Of a stretch of DNA of 64,000 nucleotides, positions 8,900 through 17,005 are shown piece after piece. A program made the translations under genes and the position numbers. The notes beneath the pieces were generated by a model, which had not been told where the DNA came from, did not search any database, and was given only the letters and a program-made list of their open reading frames with translations. How positions within the stretch are numbered: position 1 is the stretch's first letter; each line of letters starts with the position of its first letter. This DNA is from JABSSA01 sp039984715. GTDB taxonomy: Bacteria > Pseudomonadota > Alphaproteobacteria > Rhodobacterales > Rhodobacteraceae. The stretch is from contig JBDWUA010000006.1 of NCBI GenBank assembly GCA_039984715.1, positions 1 to 64,000 on the forward strand, read 5' to 3'.

Positions 8900-9232
8900 T
8901 CAGCCTTCAATTGGCTGCGAAAGCTCGCTGTGGAGCCAGAATAAATATTCCGAGATCACCTGTTCATCCCTTTTGCAATAAGACCACTTCTGATGTCTTT
9001 GCACGGTGATAAAGCCCGCTTGCTTGAGAATATCGAGATGCTTGCTTGCCGTTGGCTGCGCCACACCAAGTTCTTCCGCGATCATTGTCATGCACACCCC
9101 AAACTCAACGGCATCGGCAGACCATTGGTGGCCAAAGTGCTTTTTGGGCTCAGCCAGAAGCCTCAAGACTTGCATTCGGACCTCACTGGCCATTGCTTTT
9201 ATTTGTATTGATCTATCCATGACATTCATCAT
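8900..9232 (-). CDS. ArsR-family winged-helix regulator
   Basis: The 110-residue protein has the ArsR/SmtB layout. A helix contains MASEVRMQVLRLLAEP, then the helix-turn-helix MIAEELGVAQPTASKHLDIL, then the wing GFITVQRHQKWSYCKRDE. There is no obvious metal-binding CXC motif, so it probably senses something other than a thiophilic metal. The gene is divergent from the hydrolase gene starting at 9257/9269, with only about 25-35 bp between starts, so it very likely controls that gene and itself. Three closely spaced ATG codons (9232, 9229, 9220) leave the exact start open. Confidence 0.85.
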   Translation of the reverse strand: MMNVMDRSIQIKAMASEVRMQVLRLLAEPKKHFGHQWSADAVEFGVCMTMIAEELGVAQPTASKHLDILKQAGFITVQRHQKWSYCKRDEQVISEYLFWLHSELSQPIEG

Positions 9233-9256
9233 ATCGTTAAATAGCTAAATGACAAT

Positions 9257-10096
9257 GTGATTCTGAGAATGCTTGAACTGCCTGAAACATTTCACTTCGA
9301 AGGAAACGCCGTCAGGTGGGGGTGCTTGGGGGCTGGTTCCCCTCTTGTCCTCATTCATGGCACGCCGTTTTCGTCCCAAGTTTGGCGCAGGGTATTGCCG
9401 CATCTGACAGATATGCGGTCCGTCTATTTCTATGATCTTGTAGGTTACGGGCTGTCCGAGCAGAAAGATGGTCAGGACGTATCGCTTGGTGTGCAAAACC
9501 GGCTTCTGACTGCCTTGTTCAATGAATGGGGCCTTGATCGGCCAGATGTTGTGGCGCACGATTTTGGGGGTGCGACGGCGTTACGTGGCTACGTCTTGAA
9601 TGGGCTACGCTTTGGGTCGTTGACGATTTTCGATGCTGTTGCGCTGGCCCCTTGGGGATCGCCATTCGTTCAGCATGTTCGACAACATCAAGCCGCTTTT
9701 GCAGGCATGCCTGACTATATGCACCGCGCGCTTTTGGCGGCTTATTTGCTGACCGCAGCACATAACAAGTTGTCGGATGAGGCCATTGAAATCTACAGCA
9801 GGCCTTGGATTGGAGCAGTAGGACAACCGGCGTTCTACCGGCAAATCGCTCAAATGAACCAAGCGCATACAGACGAGATCGAACGCCACTACTGCCAACT
9901 GGATTGCTCGGTGCATGTCCTGTGGGGGCACGAGGACACGTGGATCCCCGCTGAAAAAGGAGACGCGTTAGCTGCATTGATCTCGGACAAACCCTGCACC
10001 CATATCGCGGGTGCTGGTCATCTGGTCCAAGAAGACCGGCCAGAGGCGATTGTCGCGGCAATTCTAAACCAAATCGGAACGAACAACCCTTGCTGA
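9257..10096 (+). CDS. Alpha/beta hydrolase
   Basis: The product is about 279 residues, or 275 if the ATG at 9269 rather than the GTG at 9257 is used. It shows the alpha/beta-hydrolase fold: oxyanion element LVLIHGTPFSSQVW, a nucleophile elbow VAHDFGGA with Asp as nucleophile (as in haloalkane dehalogenases and epoxide hydrolases), and a C-terminal catalytic His in AGAGHLVQEDRPEAI. An Asp nucleophile rather than Ser points to a dehalogenase- or epoxide hydrolase-type reaction, but substrate is unknown. The gene is divergent from an ArsR regulator and followed 38 bp later by an NTF2-like gene, probably in one transcript. Confidence 0.85.
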   Translation: MILRMLELPETFHFEGNAVRWGCLGAGSPLVLIHGTPFSSQVWRRVLPHLTDMRSVYFYDLVGYGLSEQKDGQDVSLGVQNRLLTALFNEWGLDRPDVVAHDFGGATALRGYVLNGLRFGSLTIFDAVALAPWGSPFVQHVRQHQAAFAGMPDYMHRALLAAYLLTAAHNKLSDEAIEIYSRPWIGAVGQPAFYRQIAQMNQAHTDEIERHYCQLDCSVHVLWGHEDTWIPAEKGDALAALISDKPCTHIAGAGHLVQEDRPEAIVAAILNQIGTNNPC

Positions 10097-10134
10097 CCTG
10101 CGGACCGGAAAAATGATGCCGAAGGAGTAAACTG

Positions 10135-10521
10135 ATGATGCGCGACCCTGAGTTATTCGAAATGGTGCAATGCTATATTGATGGTCTTTTCCATTGTGAT
10201 ACGGTGAAACTTAACAGAGCATTCCACCCGAAGGCATCGCTTTTTGATGGTGAAAAAGGCGACGTTTTTGCAGAGCCAAGTGATATCTTTATCCACGATA
10301 TTGGTAAGCTTGAACCAACCTCCCCCGCCAATTTGGGGCAAGATCCTGACAGCGAAATCTTGTTAGTTGACTGGTTGTCAAACGTGAGTGCGGTCGTGAA
10401 ATTACGTATCAGAGCGCGTAAAAACGTCTACCTTGATCATCTTGGTTTTGTGAAAGGTGCAGAAGGCTGGAGGATCGTATCCAAAATTTGGCACCTTGAG
10501 ACGACGGTTAGCGAAATCTAA
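10135..10521 (+). CDS. NTF2-like (putative lumazine-binding type) protein
   Basis: The 128-residue product fits the small cone-shaped NTF2/SnoaL-like fold. An N-terminal helix has YIDGLFHCDTVKLNRAFHPKA, a middle strand has ASLFDGEKGD, and the final sheet has DHLGFVKGAEGWRIVSKIWH. Members are either enzymes or ligand carriers, and this one cannot be assigned further. An AAGGAG lies 7 bases before the ATG. The close spacing after the alpha/beta hydrolase suggests co-transcription and shared control by the ArsR gene upstream. Confidence 0.75.
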   Translation: MMRDPELFEMVQCYIDGLFHCDTVKLNRAFHPKASLFDGEKGDVFAEPSDIFIHDIGKLEPTSPANLGQDPDSEILLVDWLSNVSAVVKLRIRARKNVYLDHLGFVKGAEGWRIVSKIWHLETTVSEI

Positions 10522-10614
10522 TCGGCAACCCGACATTCAATAGGTTGCGCCAAGAGGCGGCTTTGTCCGCAGCTTCCGACATTGGTATAGGTCTCGGTGC
10601 AGGTCAGAACTGTT

Positions 10615-10650
10615 TGACGTTTGGGTCAAGAGTGACGTTTGGGTCAAGAG
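10615..10650 (+). repeat. Two tandem 18-bp direct repeats
   Basis: TGACGTTTGGGTCAAGAG occurs twice head to tail and is followed by a third partial TGACG. The word tacgtttgggtcag also occurs in the family C repeats at 16057 and 16797, so this may be a related fragment. It lies in the 198-bp gap between the NTF2-like gene and the convergent DUF3445 gene. Confidence 0.7.
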
Positions 10651-10719
10651 TGACGGGCGCGACCAATTGATCTGTTTCAGAAAAGCCGTAGAACCCAGTC
10701 AAAAGGTGTGCGACATTCT

Positions 10720-11463
10720 TCATTCCGGCACGTTTTCACGCGCAAATACGTATGTGTGAATGATAAACACAACAGCACGGCTTTCGGGCAACCGCATCAT
10801 AATCTGTCGTTCCGTTCGCAAGAAATTCGCCGCCTCGGCTCTTTCGGGAACCACACGCTTGTCGGTTTCTGACCGCGGTTGATGCAATTCTGCATCCACA
10901 TACCACAACTGATTAAAGCGCCACACAGGGCGTCCTACCTGCACCCCGTCAAACAACCGTTGAACGCGGCGGGCGATGTTGTCGTCATATTCCATAACCG
11001 GCGTATGAATGCCCGTTAAGGAACGTCCGATCTTTTCCGACAATGTCCAGGATGCCGGGAAACACAACACGGCTCCGGTCATGACGTGTTCGTTTTGCGC
11101 TCCGGCTTGCAGAATACAGAAATCCGCCTGACACACGCGGCCCAGCGTCGCCAATGGATCCGCAAGGTCGATAGGTTCCAGATGCCCGTCAGGGCACAGC
11201 ACAGTGTCGGGCGTGACGGTATATCCCAATGCTGGCAACTCCGTGAGTGCCCAATGCAACACCTCAAGGGCCGCGCCCTGCCCCTCTGGCAACAGGCGCA
11301 GCACCTTATCACGACGCGTGGCCAACAGCTTGCGCCGTTTGTCCATCTGTCCCGAATACGCGTCGTCCACATGCAATATTCCCCCCTGAACCGGCGCAAT
11401 TCCCGGCAAGGCTCGTTTGGTCATCATATCGGGTGGAAAAACGGTCTGCAGGATCGGAGTCAT
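10720..11463 (-). CDS. DUF3445 / heme-dependent oxidative N-demethylase-like protein
   Basis: The 247-residue product matches the DUF3445 family in length and landmarks: DFCILQAGAQNEHVMTGAVL, then CFPASWTLSEKIGRSLTGIH, ARRVQRLFDGVQVGRPVWR, and the late LRTERQIMMRLPESRAVVFI. Members include the alpha subunit of a heme-dependent oxidative N-demethylase with a PAS-like fold, acting on methylamines. Whether this copy works on dimethylamine or another substrate is inference. The gene is divergent from the membrane-anchored protein at 11557, with 93 bp between starts. No beta or gamma partner gene lies beside it. Confidence 0.75.
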   Translation of the reverse strand: MTPILQTVFPPDMMTKRALPGIAPVQGGILHVDDAYSGQMDKRRKLLATRRDKVLRLLPEGQGAALEVLHWALTELPALGYTVTPDTVLCPDGHLEPIDLADPLATLGRVCQADFCILQAGAQNEHVMTGAVLCFPASWTLSEKIGRSLTGIHTPVMEYDDNIARRVQRLFDGVQVGRPVWRFNQLWYVDAELHQPRSETDKRVVPERAEAANFLRTERQIMMRLPESRAVVFIIHTYVFARENVPE

Positions 11464-11556
11464 TAACGAAATCGCCTCTCAATAGACGGTACTATGCCAG
11501 AAAGAAGCCGCATTTTTCAGGTCTAATACGAGCATTGTATCACTGAGAGCTTTCGC

Positions 11557-12774
11557 ATGTCGGCTTTGCCCAAATCCCCCTTACAAGTTGCCCTACTCTT
11601 TGACAACGCAACACATTTTGATGCGGCTACCCCAGATTGGTCAGCCTTCGCCACGTCATTGAACACACATTTGCAGGGAATAACGGCCCCTTTTCAAGTG
11701 TTGCCCGGCATGACCAACGGCAACCTGGCGACACTGGGCAATAACGTCATGCATGTCACACTGGAACGCATGACACATCCGCTAGGCATGGACGGGTTTG
11801 GTCCGGTTTTGGCCCAACCCTATTACCAAAAGATGCGCCCCGAATTGATTGAAGCCGTGCAAGAACACCAACGTGCCATTCTGGTCGGTGTCGGTTTAGG
11901 CAGCATTCCCTTTCCGCTCGATCATCCGCTTATTCAGGAACTGGGCATGTCCGACGACCTTGGCGGTGCGCAAGATCAAGATGTATTCGAACGACGCTTG
12001 CGTGTAACCCAAGCCGCAGCCCTGACGGCCATGCAATCCTTGATGCCCAGCGTTGTCCATTGGGGGCAATCAGATCAACTTCTGTTTGGCGCGCAATTTG
12101 AACCGCTCGCCAGACAAAGCTTCCCCCTGCCCCTGTTTGTACATCCCGGATTTCACAGTTCCGGGCGCAAAGAAAAAGACAGCTACCTGACCGGTGTAAA
12201 TGCCTTCGGTGCCAGCCACCTTGTCGGCAAACATGTCGAGTTTTCAGAAGATGCGCAGCCCATGACCGACAGCTATGCGTCCTGTCTGGCCTATATCGCC
12301 TATGCCCGGTCTCTGGGGCATCACTTGCGCGACGGTGAAACATTCTCGATGGGGGAAGACGGGGCCAAGATCGCCATTCTGAACCTACCGCCTAGCGCGC
12401 ATCACCCACATGGCATCGTGCGACTGTCGCGCATTGATTCCAACACCCATGCGGTGCCTCGCAAAACCGTGCGCGCCGATAAACAAGCGCTCAAAGCTGC
12501 GCTTGAAGGCGAACGTCCGTCACAAGACACAAATCCAAAACTCGGCTTATCCCTGCTTCGCTTTGGAACGCTGCTGCCCTTTATGGTGCTGGCTTACGTT
12601 GTCTTTGCCATGTCCGCAAAAGTACCACAGTATTTTCGCCCTCTGAGCACCGGCTTGGAGGTCGAACAGATCGAGGATCGGCCCACCCGTCACAATCTAC
12701 TGTCTCCTGCCCCGAATGATGTGAACAGTGATGATTTGGAACAAGCAACACAGGACAGTCAGTCCCTGTTGTGA
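11557..12774 (+). CDS. Uncharacterised protein with C-terminal membrane segment
   Basis: The 405-residue protein has a large soluble N-terminal part (residues 1-325), one hydrophobic segment at about 332-352 (LPFMVLAYVVFAMS), and an acidic 45-residue tail. The soluble part has conserved-looking patches such as GNNVMHVTLERMTHPLGMDG and ASHLVGKHVEF, and contains many His. I do not recognise the family with confidence. The orientation (C-terminal anchor) would leave the bulk in the cytoplasm. The gene starts 93 bp from the divergent DUF3445 gene, so the two probably share a control region. Confidence 0.6.
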   Translation: MSALPKSPLQVALLFDNATHFDAATPDWSAFATSLNTHLQGITAPFQVLPGMTNGNLATLGNNVMHVTLERMTHPLGMDGFGPVLAQPYYQKMRPELIEAVQEHQRAILVGVGLGSIPFPLDHPLIQELGMSDDLGGAQDQDVFERRLRVTQAAALTAMQSLMPSVVHWGQSDQLLFGAQFEPLARQSFPLPLFVHPGFHSSGRKEKDSYLTGVNAFGASHLVGKHVEFSEDAQPMTDSYASCLAYIAYARSLGHHLRDGETFSMGEDGAKIAILNLPPSAHHPHGIVRLSRIDSNTHAVPRKTVRADKQALKAALEGERPSQDTNPKLGLSLLRFGTLLPFMVLAYVVFAMSAKVPQYFRPLSTGLEVEQIEDRPTRHNLLSPAPNDVNSDDLEQATQDSQSLL

Positions 12775-12833
12775 CATTTCTCGGAGATGCTGCTAATGTG
12801 ACCACAAGTTCATTGGAGCCAAGAAAATAGATT

Positions 12834-13160
12834 TTGCTGCGACACCTGTATCATAAAATTCTGGCTGGCATGTCCGCCCTGATCATTTTGCTGTCGATTC
12901 TGCAATTTCTGCAGCTGAATGGAGTCTTTGGGTCTCCCCACAGCTCGACCCTGTCTTCGTCACGCTTACCACAAATTTCAGAGCCACATTCCCCGTATCC
13001 CAACATCATTGTCCCCGTTGGTGCCCGCTTTGTTGGCACACCACCAGAGCGTAAATACCGCCCCCGTATCAAACTGTACGAACCACCCCATCCAGTATTC
13101 CGCGCACCAATGTCAGTGTATACCGATCCGCAATCGGCAAACATTTGGCGCACGCCTTAG
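12834..13160 (+). CDS. Possible small membrane-anchored protein
   Basis: The 108-residue frame starts at a TTG (an ATG is available at 12870). It has a hydrophobic segment near residues 13-28 and then a Pro/Arg-rich tail (YRPRIKLYEPPHPVF). There is no clear ribosome binding site and no family match. It lies 60 bp after the 405-residue gene and 100 bp before rraA. The transmembrane-plus-tail layout is reasonable for a real protein, but evidence is limited. Confidence 0.4.
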   Translation: MLRHLYHKILAGMSALIILLSILQFLQLNGVFGSPHSSTLSSSRLPQISEPHSPYPNIIVPVGARFVGTPPERKYRPRIKLYEPPHPVFRAPMSVYTDPQSANIWRTP

Positions 13161-13259
13161 GCCCGCGACGGATTCAGATCGGCTTTCAGCTGAAATAAAC
13201 AATTTGCACAATTGCCAAGGCCGCCGCACTATCATCGGACAGCATTTCACGAGGCTCAG

Positions 13260-13946
13260 ATGATCGAAGAACCCCCTATTTTACGTATCAAACGCCCATC
13301 CCGTCGCCCCAGCGCGGAACAGATCGCAGCCTTTCAAGGCGTTCCATCTGCAATCGCCTCGGATTGCCTCTATGGTTTGGGCGCGCTTGATCTAACGATC
13401 AAACCGCTTGCGCCAGATATGCAAATGGCAGGCCCAGCATTGACCGTCGATTGTCGCCCCGGCGACCTTCTGCCTTTGCTTGGCGCGCTGAAGTTCATTT
13501 CGGACGGCGACATCGTGACATCCGCGTTTCAAGGATATCAAGGATGCGCCCAAGCTGGCGATCGTGTGTGCGGCATGATGAAAAATTGCGGCGCGGCAGC
13601 TTTTGTCACCGATGGCCCGATGCGCGATGTCACAGGCATCTTTGATGTCGGATTGCCCGCATGGTGCACTGGCCTGACACCCGCGTCTCCGGTTGCCGCT
13701 GGCCCCGGAACCATCGGCCATCCCATCCAACTGGGCGGACAAAGCATCGAAACAGGCGATATGATCGTCGCCGACCGAGACGGCGTCACCGTGGTTCCGT
13801 TTGACCGGATTGACGACGTCATCGCGATGATCCCGCATGTTCTGACATTGGAAAAAACACTCGACGAAAAGGTGCAAAACGGCCTGACTGTCCCGGATGA
13901 CATCCTGCAACTGTTAGACGGCGACAAGGTCTCGATCACAGACTAA
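13260..13946 (+). CDS. RraA-like family protein (possible HMG/CHA aldolase)
   Basis: The 228-residue product matches the RraA/DlpA fold. SAIASDCLYGLGALD is the N-terminal signature, and GAAAFVTDGPMRDVTGI contains the conserved G.V.DG..RD loop with R and D of the active site. ADRDGVTVVP is the C-terminal signature. Members are either RNase E inhibitors (about 160 residues) or class II pyruvate aldolases and oxaloacetate decarboxylases (210-240 residues); length favours the latter. The ATG at 13260 follows GAGG at good distance, better than the upstream TTG at 13212. Tail-to-tail with the VOC gene. Confidence 0.85.
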   Translation: MIEEPPILRIKRPSRRPSAEQIAAFQGVPSAIASDCLYGLGALDLTIKPLAPDMQMAGPALTVDCRPGDLLPLLGALKFISDGDIVTSAFQGYQGCAQAGDRVCGMMKNCGAAAFVTDGPMRDVTGIFDVGLPAWCTGLTPASPVAAGPGTIGHPIQLGGQSIETGDMIVADRDGVTVVPFDRIDDVIAMIPHVLTLEKTLDEKVQNGLTVPDDILQLLDGDKVSITD

Positions 13947-13977
13947 CGCCAGCAAAAGACAATCCAAGACCTGCGTT

Positions 13978-14361
13978 TCAACGATGATCTATCGGCACAG
14001 ACACATTCAGTTTGTTGCCATCAAGGTCACGCACATAGGCCCCAAAATAATCCGGATGATACGCCCGCGGTCCCGGCGCGCCCTCGTCTGTTCCGCCACA
14101 TCGCAAGGCAGTTTCATAAAACGCCCTAACGGCCTCTTCATCAGGCGCATAAAACATCACTTGCGATCCGTTCCCAACCGTCGCCTTTTGCGAATTATAT
14201 GGCACAATAACAAACACAGTGATCCGCCCATCAGCCTGCGCATATCCGCGTTCATTTGGGTCCGACAAAACGCAAGTCATCCCAATTGCGCCTAAAACGG
14301 CATCGTAAAAAGAACCCGCCGATTTTATGTCATTGGTGCCTATGCATACGCCTGACAACAT
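13978..14361 (-). CDS. VOC (glyoxalase/bleomycin resistance) family protein
   Basis: The 127-residue product has the paired beta-alpha-beta-beta-beta layout of the vicinal oxygen chelate superfamily. It begins CIGTNDIKSAGSFYDAVLGAIG and ends PDYFGAYVRDLDGNKLNV, where the second half carries the typical D.DGN.L end motif. The ATG at 14361 follows GGAGCGGGAAC and is a better start than 14391. Substrate is unknown. The gene converges on the rraA-like gene. Confidence 0.85.
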   Translation of the reverse strand: MLSGVCIGTNDIKSAGSFYDAVLGAIGMTCVLSDPNERGYAQADGRITVFVIVPYNSQKATVGNGSQVMFYAPDEEAVRAFYETALRCGGTDEGAPGPRAYHPDYFGAYVRDLDGNKLNVSVPIDHR

Positions 14362-14423
14362 GTTCCCGCTCCGCTTTTGATCTGGCACCATCTAGGGCTT
14401 TGCGCCGGACTCAATTGCCACAC

Positions 14424-14542
14424 ATGCCAAATCATGTGCGCCAAAGACACTCAATGTCACGCAACACTGGCCCAAACGTCAAGCCTGTCTGACCCAACCC
14501 GAACCAACATCAAGACCTCGACCAAGGTCCGCATTGCGGACT
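14424..14542 (+). repeat. Intergenic repeat family C, copy 1 (partial)
   Basis: From 14455 the sequence gtcacgcaacactggcccaa, then acgtcaagcctgtctgaccc and gacctcgaccaaggtccgc matches the second halves of the copies at 16019 and 16759. The preceding piece aatcatgtgcgccaaagacactcaatg recurs at 18259-18285. The gap 14362-14607 holds nothing else. Confidence 0.7.
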
Positions 14543-14607
14543 TTCCAGACCTTCACGTTGGTTGCACCAAATTCAACTTCGACGCCGCTGGATATTTCAA
14601 AAATCGC

Positions 14608-14922
14608 TCAGTCAGAGCTGTTCTCTGCACGTCGCTCTGCTTTCAACGCACGGCTCGGCGGGCAGACTTCTTGCATGAACTTTGCTAAGGTTCCTCCAAG
14701 GTTATCACCCTGCATGCCGTATTTTACAAACTGACCTTCTCGCTTCTTCCAGATCAGGTCCGCAGACTCTAGGATCGAAAGATGCTTAGAGATAGCGGGT
14801 TGCGACATGTCAAAGCGTTCAGCAACAACACCAGCAGTCAATGGCCCCTCAGAGAGATAGGCCAGTATTCGACGCCGCGTGGCGGACGCCAGAGCTTCAA
14901 ACACTTTGTCAGGGCTTGACAT
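14608..14922 (-). CDS. ArsR-family winged-helix regulator divergent from a desaturase gene
   Basis: The 104-residue protein shows the ArsR fold: KVFEALASATRRRILAYLSE, the recognition helix region MSQPAISKHLSILESADLI, and the wing KKREGQFVKYGMQ. There is no CXC or other metal site, so it is of the SdpR-like non-metal type. The ATG at 14922 is preceded by AAGGTGAATTC, a good ribosome binding site; the longer frame to 15000 would reach into the neighbouring gene. The 66-bp divergent spacer (14923-14988) is very AT-rich (tatatatctaatattg) and probably contains the operator for both genes. Confidence 0.88.
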   Translation of the reverse strand: MSSPDKVFEALASATRRRILAYLSEGPLTAGVVAERFDMSQPAISKHLSILESADLIWKKREGQFVKYGMQGDNLGGTLAKFMQEVCPPSRALKAERRAENSSD

Positions 14923-14988
14923 GAATTCACCTTTTAACTTAATAGTTATATATCTAATATTGTAATTGTTATTTGTGGAAGTTTCAAG

Positions 14989-15957
14989 ATGTACCTGCAC
15001 TCAACTGATCGCGTGTTTCCCAACGACAAGACCAACCCATTGGAAGGTACCATTTATTGGGACGCGGTAAAATCAGTCTGGCTTACGCTGATGGTCGCAG
15101 GAGGTATCGCTGCAATCATCTTTGCCACAAGTTGGAGCGGGTTCATGGTGTTCCTTGCAACAACAGCAATAACAGTATGTGCTGGCCATTCGGTCGGTAT
15201 GCACAGACTCCTTATTCACAAATCATTTCAAACACCTAAGTGGTTGGAATACACTCTCGTGTGGCTTGGAACTCTGGTTGGCATGGCGGGGCCGTTTGGT
15301 ATGATACGCGCTCACGACATGCGAGACTGGCACCAACGCCAGTCTGTCTGCCCCCCTCATCCGAGCCATGGCGCTGGTTTTTGGCGCGATGCATGGTGGC
15401 AAATGCATTGCCGGTTCGATCTCGACAACCCGCCACATTTCGAAATCGAACCTGAGATCGCAAATGACCGCGTATATCAATGGATGGAACGGAATTGGAT
15501 GACTCAGCAGCTCGCGATTGCTGCTCCGCTCTTCTTACTTGGCGGCATCGAATTTGTGCTGTGGGGAGTGTGCTTGCGCGTTGCAATATCACTCCACGGT
15601 CATTGGCTCATTGGGCATTTTGCGCACAAAACTGGACATCAAGGATGGGCAGTCAAAGGCTTGCCGGTACAAGGGTTTAATCTTAGAGGCCTTGGGTTGG
15701 TAACTTTTGGAGAGAACTGGCACTCAAACCACCATGCATTCCCACACTCGGCAAAACTTGGCATTGAGAAGGGGCAATTGGACCCCGGCTATTGGTTCAT
15801 AAAATCACTTGAGGCTATTGGATTAGCAAATAAAATCCTTGGACCAACAGACCTTCCTGAGCGCGAAGGACTCACAAGGGTGGATCAAGAGGAGTACGTT
15901 ACCTCGCGGCCATTTCAAGAGATACACAACAAGTCGATTGTAAAACTCCTTGGTTGA
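14989..15957 (+). CDS. Membrane fatty acid desaturase (acyl-CoA/acyl-lipid delta-9 type)
   Basis: The 322-residue integral membrane protein carries the His clusters of the di-iron desaturases: GHSVGMHRLLIH at about residues 66-77, DWHQRQ near 114-119 and NWHSNHHAFPHSA near 244-256. HWLIGHFAHKTGHQGW adds further His in the fourth region. Hydrophobic segments lie around 22-60, 80-105 and 165-200. The enzyme introduces double bonds into acyl chains, usually to maintain membrane fluidity. GGAAG lies 8 bases before the ATG. A divergent ArsR gene probably regulates it. Confidence 0.88.
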   Translation: MYLHSTDRVFPNDKTNPLEGTIYWDAVKSVWLTLMVAGGIAAIIFATSWSGFMVFLATTAITVCAGHSVGMHRLLIHKSFQTPKWLEYTLVWLGTLVGMAGPFGMIRAHDMRDWHQRQSVCPPHPSHGAGFWRDAWWQMHCRFDLDNPPHFEIEPEIANDRVYQWMERNWMTQQLAIAAPLFLLGGIEFVLWGVCLRVAISLHGHWLIGHFAHKTGHQGWAVKGLPVQGFNLRGLGLVTFGENWHSNHHAFPHSAKLGIEKGQLDPGYWFIKSLEAIGLANKILGPTDLPEREGLTRVDQEEYVTSRPFQEIHNKSIVKLLG

Positions 15958-16018
15958 TCCAAAATCGGACATCCATGCCTCTCGCAGCATCGATTACTTT
16001 GGGCTCACAGCCGCCGTT

Positions 16019-16190
16019 CGCCGCGACTTGCGCGAAGGTAAACTACACCGATTTTCTACGTTTGGGTCAGCTTTTGACGCAAAGGTCAAAGTCACGCAAT
16101 ACGGGCCCAAACGTCAAGCCTTTCTAACCCAACCCGAACATTCATCGAGACCTCGGCCAAGGCCCGCCGTGAGGGACTGTGTCGCCGTTC
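16019..16190 (+). repeat. Intergenic repeat family C, copy 2
   Basis: The unit of about 170 bases runs from cgccgcgacttgcgcgaagg through acaccgattttctacgtttg to gacctcggccaaggcccgcc. It has the same order and orientation as the copy at 16759-16932 and differs by scattered substitutions. It contains an imperfect inverted pair, cgtttgggtca and tgggcccaaacg, so it may fold. Confidence 0.85.
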
Positions 16191-16218
16191 GTAAATTGTG
16201 ACCCAAAGTCCGGTTTGG

Positions 16219-16653
16219 CTAACGAAGCTTCAAGATGACATTGTCCTCTGCCTCTTTTCCACCAGCGCCATGCTCACAAATGATCTCCACCAACCAGTCA
16301 AAAATAGTAGCGCCCTTGGTATTTTGCGCATCCCTCAATTTGTTCTTCATTGATCGGCGCGCAGTTGGATGGCAGCGCTCTAGTTGACGCTCCAACATCC
16401 TTACCGTTTCTGGGTATCCCAAGCGCCTCTTTGACACTTCTGAGCTTTCCCAAATTAGAATAAAGCCTTCGTCCGGAGTACCAAAACCGCCGCGCAGAAT
16501 GTCATTTAAGGCATCGAGGTTATGGCCCCACTCAACATTTGGAATGAGAACACGGCTGATCTCTTCGTAGAATTCTTCAAGCGTCGAGAACCGTTCGCCG
16601 TCAATGCGATAGGTTTCCATGCTTTGGGATTTTTTCCATAGTTCTTGGGACAT
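16219..16653 (-). CDS. Barstar-like (RNase inhibitor) family protein
   Basis: The product is 144 residues, or 133 if the ATG at 16620 is used. It has the barstar-type alpha/beta fold: an early YRIDGERFSTLEEFYEEISR, then the characteristic WGHNLDALNDILRGGFGTP, a LGYPETVRMLER helix and a terminal TIFDWLVEII. Barstar itself blocks the RNase barnase. Longer stand-alone bacterial homologues have unknown targets, and no RNase gene lies beside this one. The gene is bracketed by two direct family C repeats of about 170 bp, which could allow loss by recombination. Confidence 0.75.
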   Translation of the reverse strand: MSQELWKKSQSMETYRIDGERFSTLEEFYEEISRVLIPNVEWGHNLDALNDILRGGFGTPDEGFILIWESSEVSKRRLGYPETVRMLERQLERCHPTARRSMKNKLRDAQNTKGATIFDWLVEIICEHGAGGKEAEDNVILKLR

Positions 16654-16758
16654 GTTTGCATTGTCAGCTGCAAAACAATGAGGTGCAAGCGCTCAGTCTC
16701 AAAACCCGACATTCGCCACACCGTAGAAATTTGGAAACATGGTCTCACTTGAAACCTT

Positions 16759-16932
16759 CGCCGCGACTGGCGCGAAGGTCAAGCACACCGATTTTCTACG
16801 TTTGGGTCAGTTTTTGACGCAAAGGTCAAAGTCACGCAACACTGGCCCAAACGACAAGTATTTCCGCCCCAATCCGGCCAAACATCGAAACCTCGGCCAA
16901 GGCCCGCCGCGCGGGACTTTGTTGTCGCTCGC
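16759..16932 (+). repeat. Intergenic repeat family C, copy 3
   Basis: The copy runs from cgccgcgactggcgcgaagg through acaccgattttctacgtttg and gtcacgcaacactggcccaa to cctcggccaaggcccgccgc. It lies in direct orientation to copy 2 on the other side of the barstar-like gene. Confidence 0.85.
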
Positions 16933-17005
16933 CTCAATTATTCCAAACTTCGCTTTTCATTTATCCTTCATTTTTTAACCACATTCCACTTATATCGCCA
17001 TAGAT

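Noticed and set aside
9519..10061. 180-residue minus-strand frame opposite the hydrolase
   Set aside because: It is a mirror frame of a well-supported alpha/beta hydrolase and shows low-complexity composition.
15950..16201. Plus-strand frame after the desaturase
   Set aside because: It consists almost entirely of the family C repeat; the same peptide pieces appear at 16739-16978 from the other copy.
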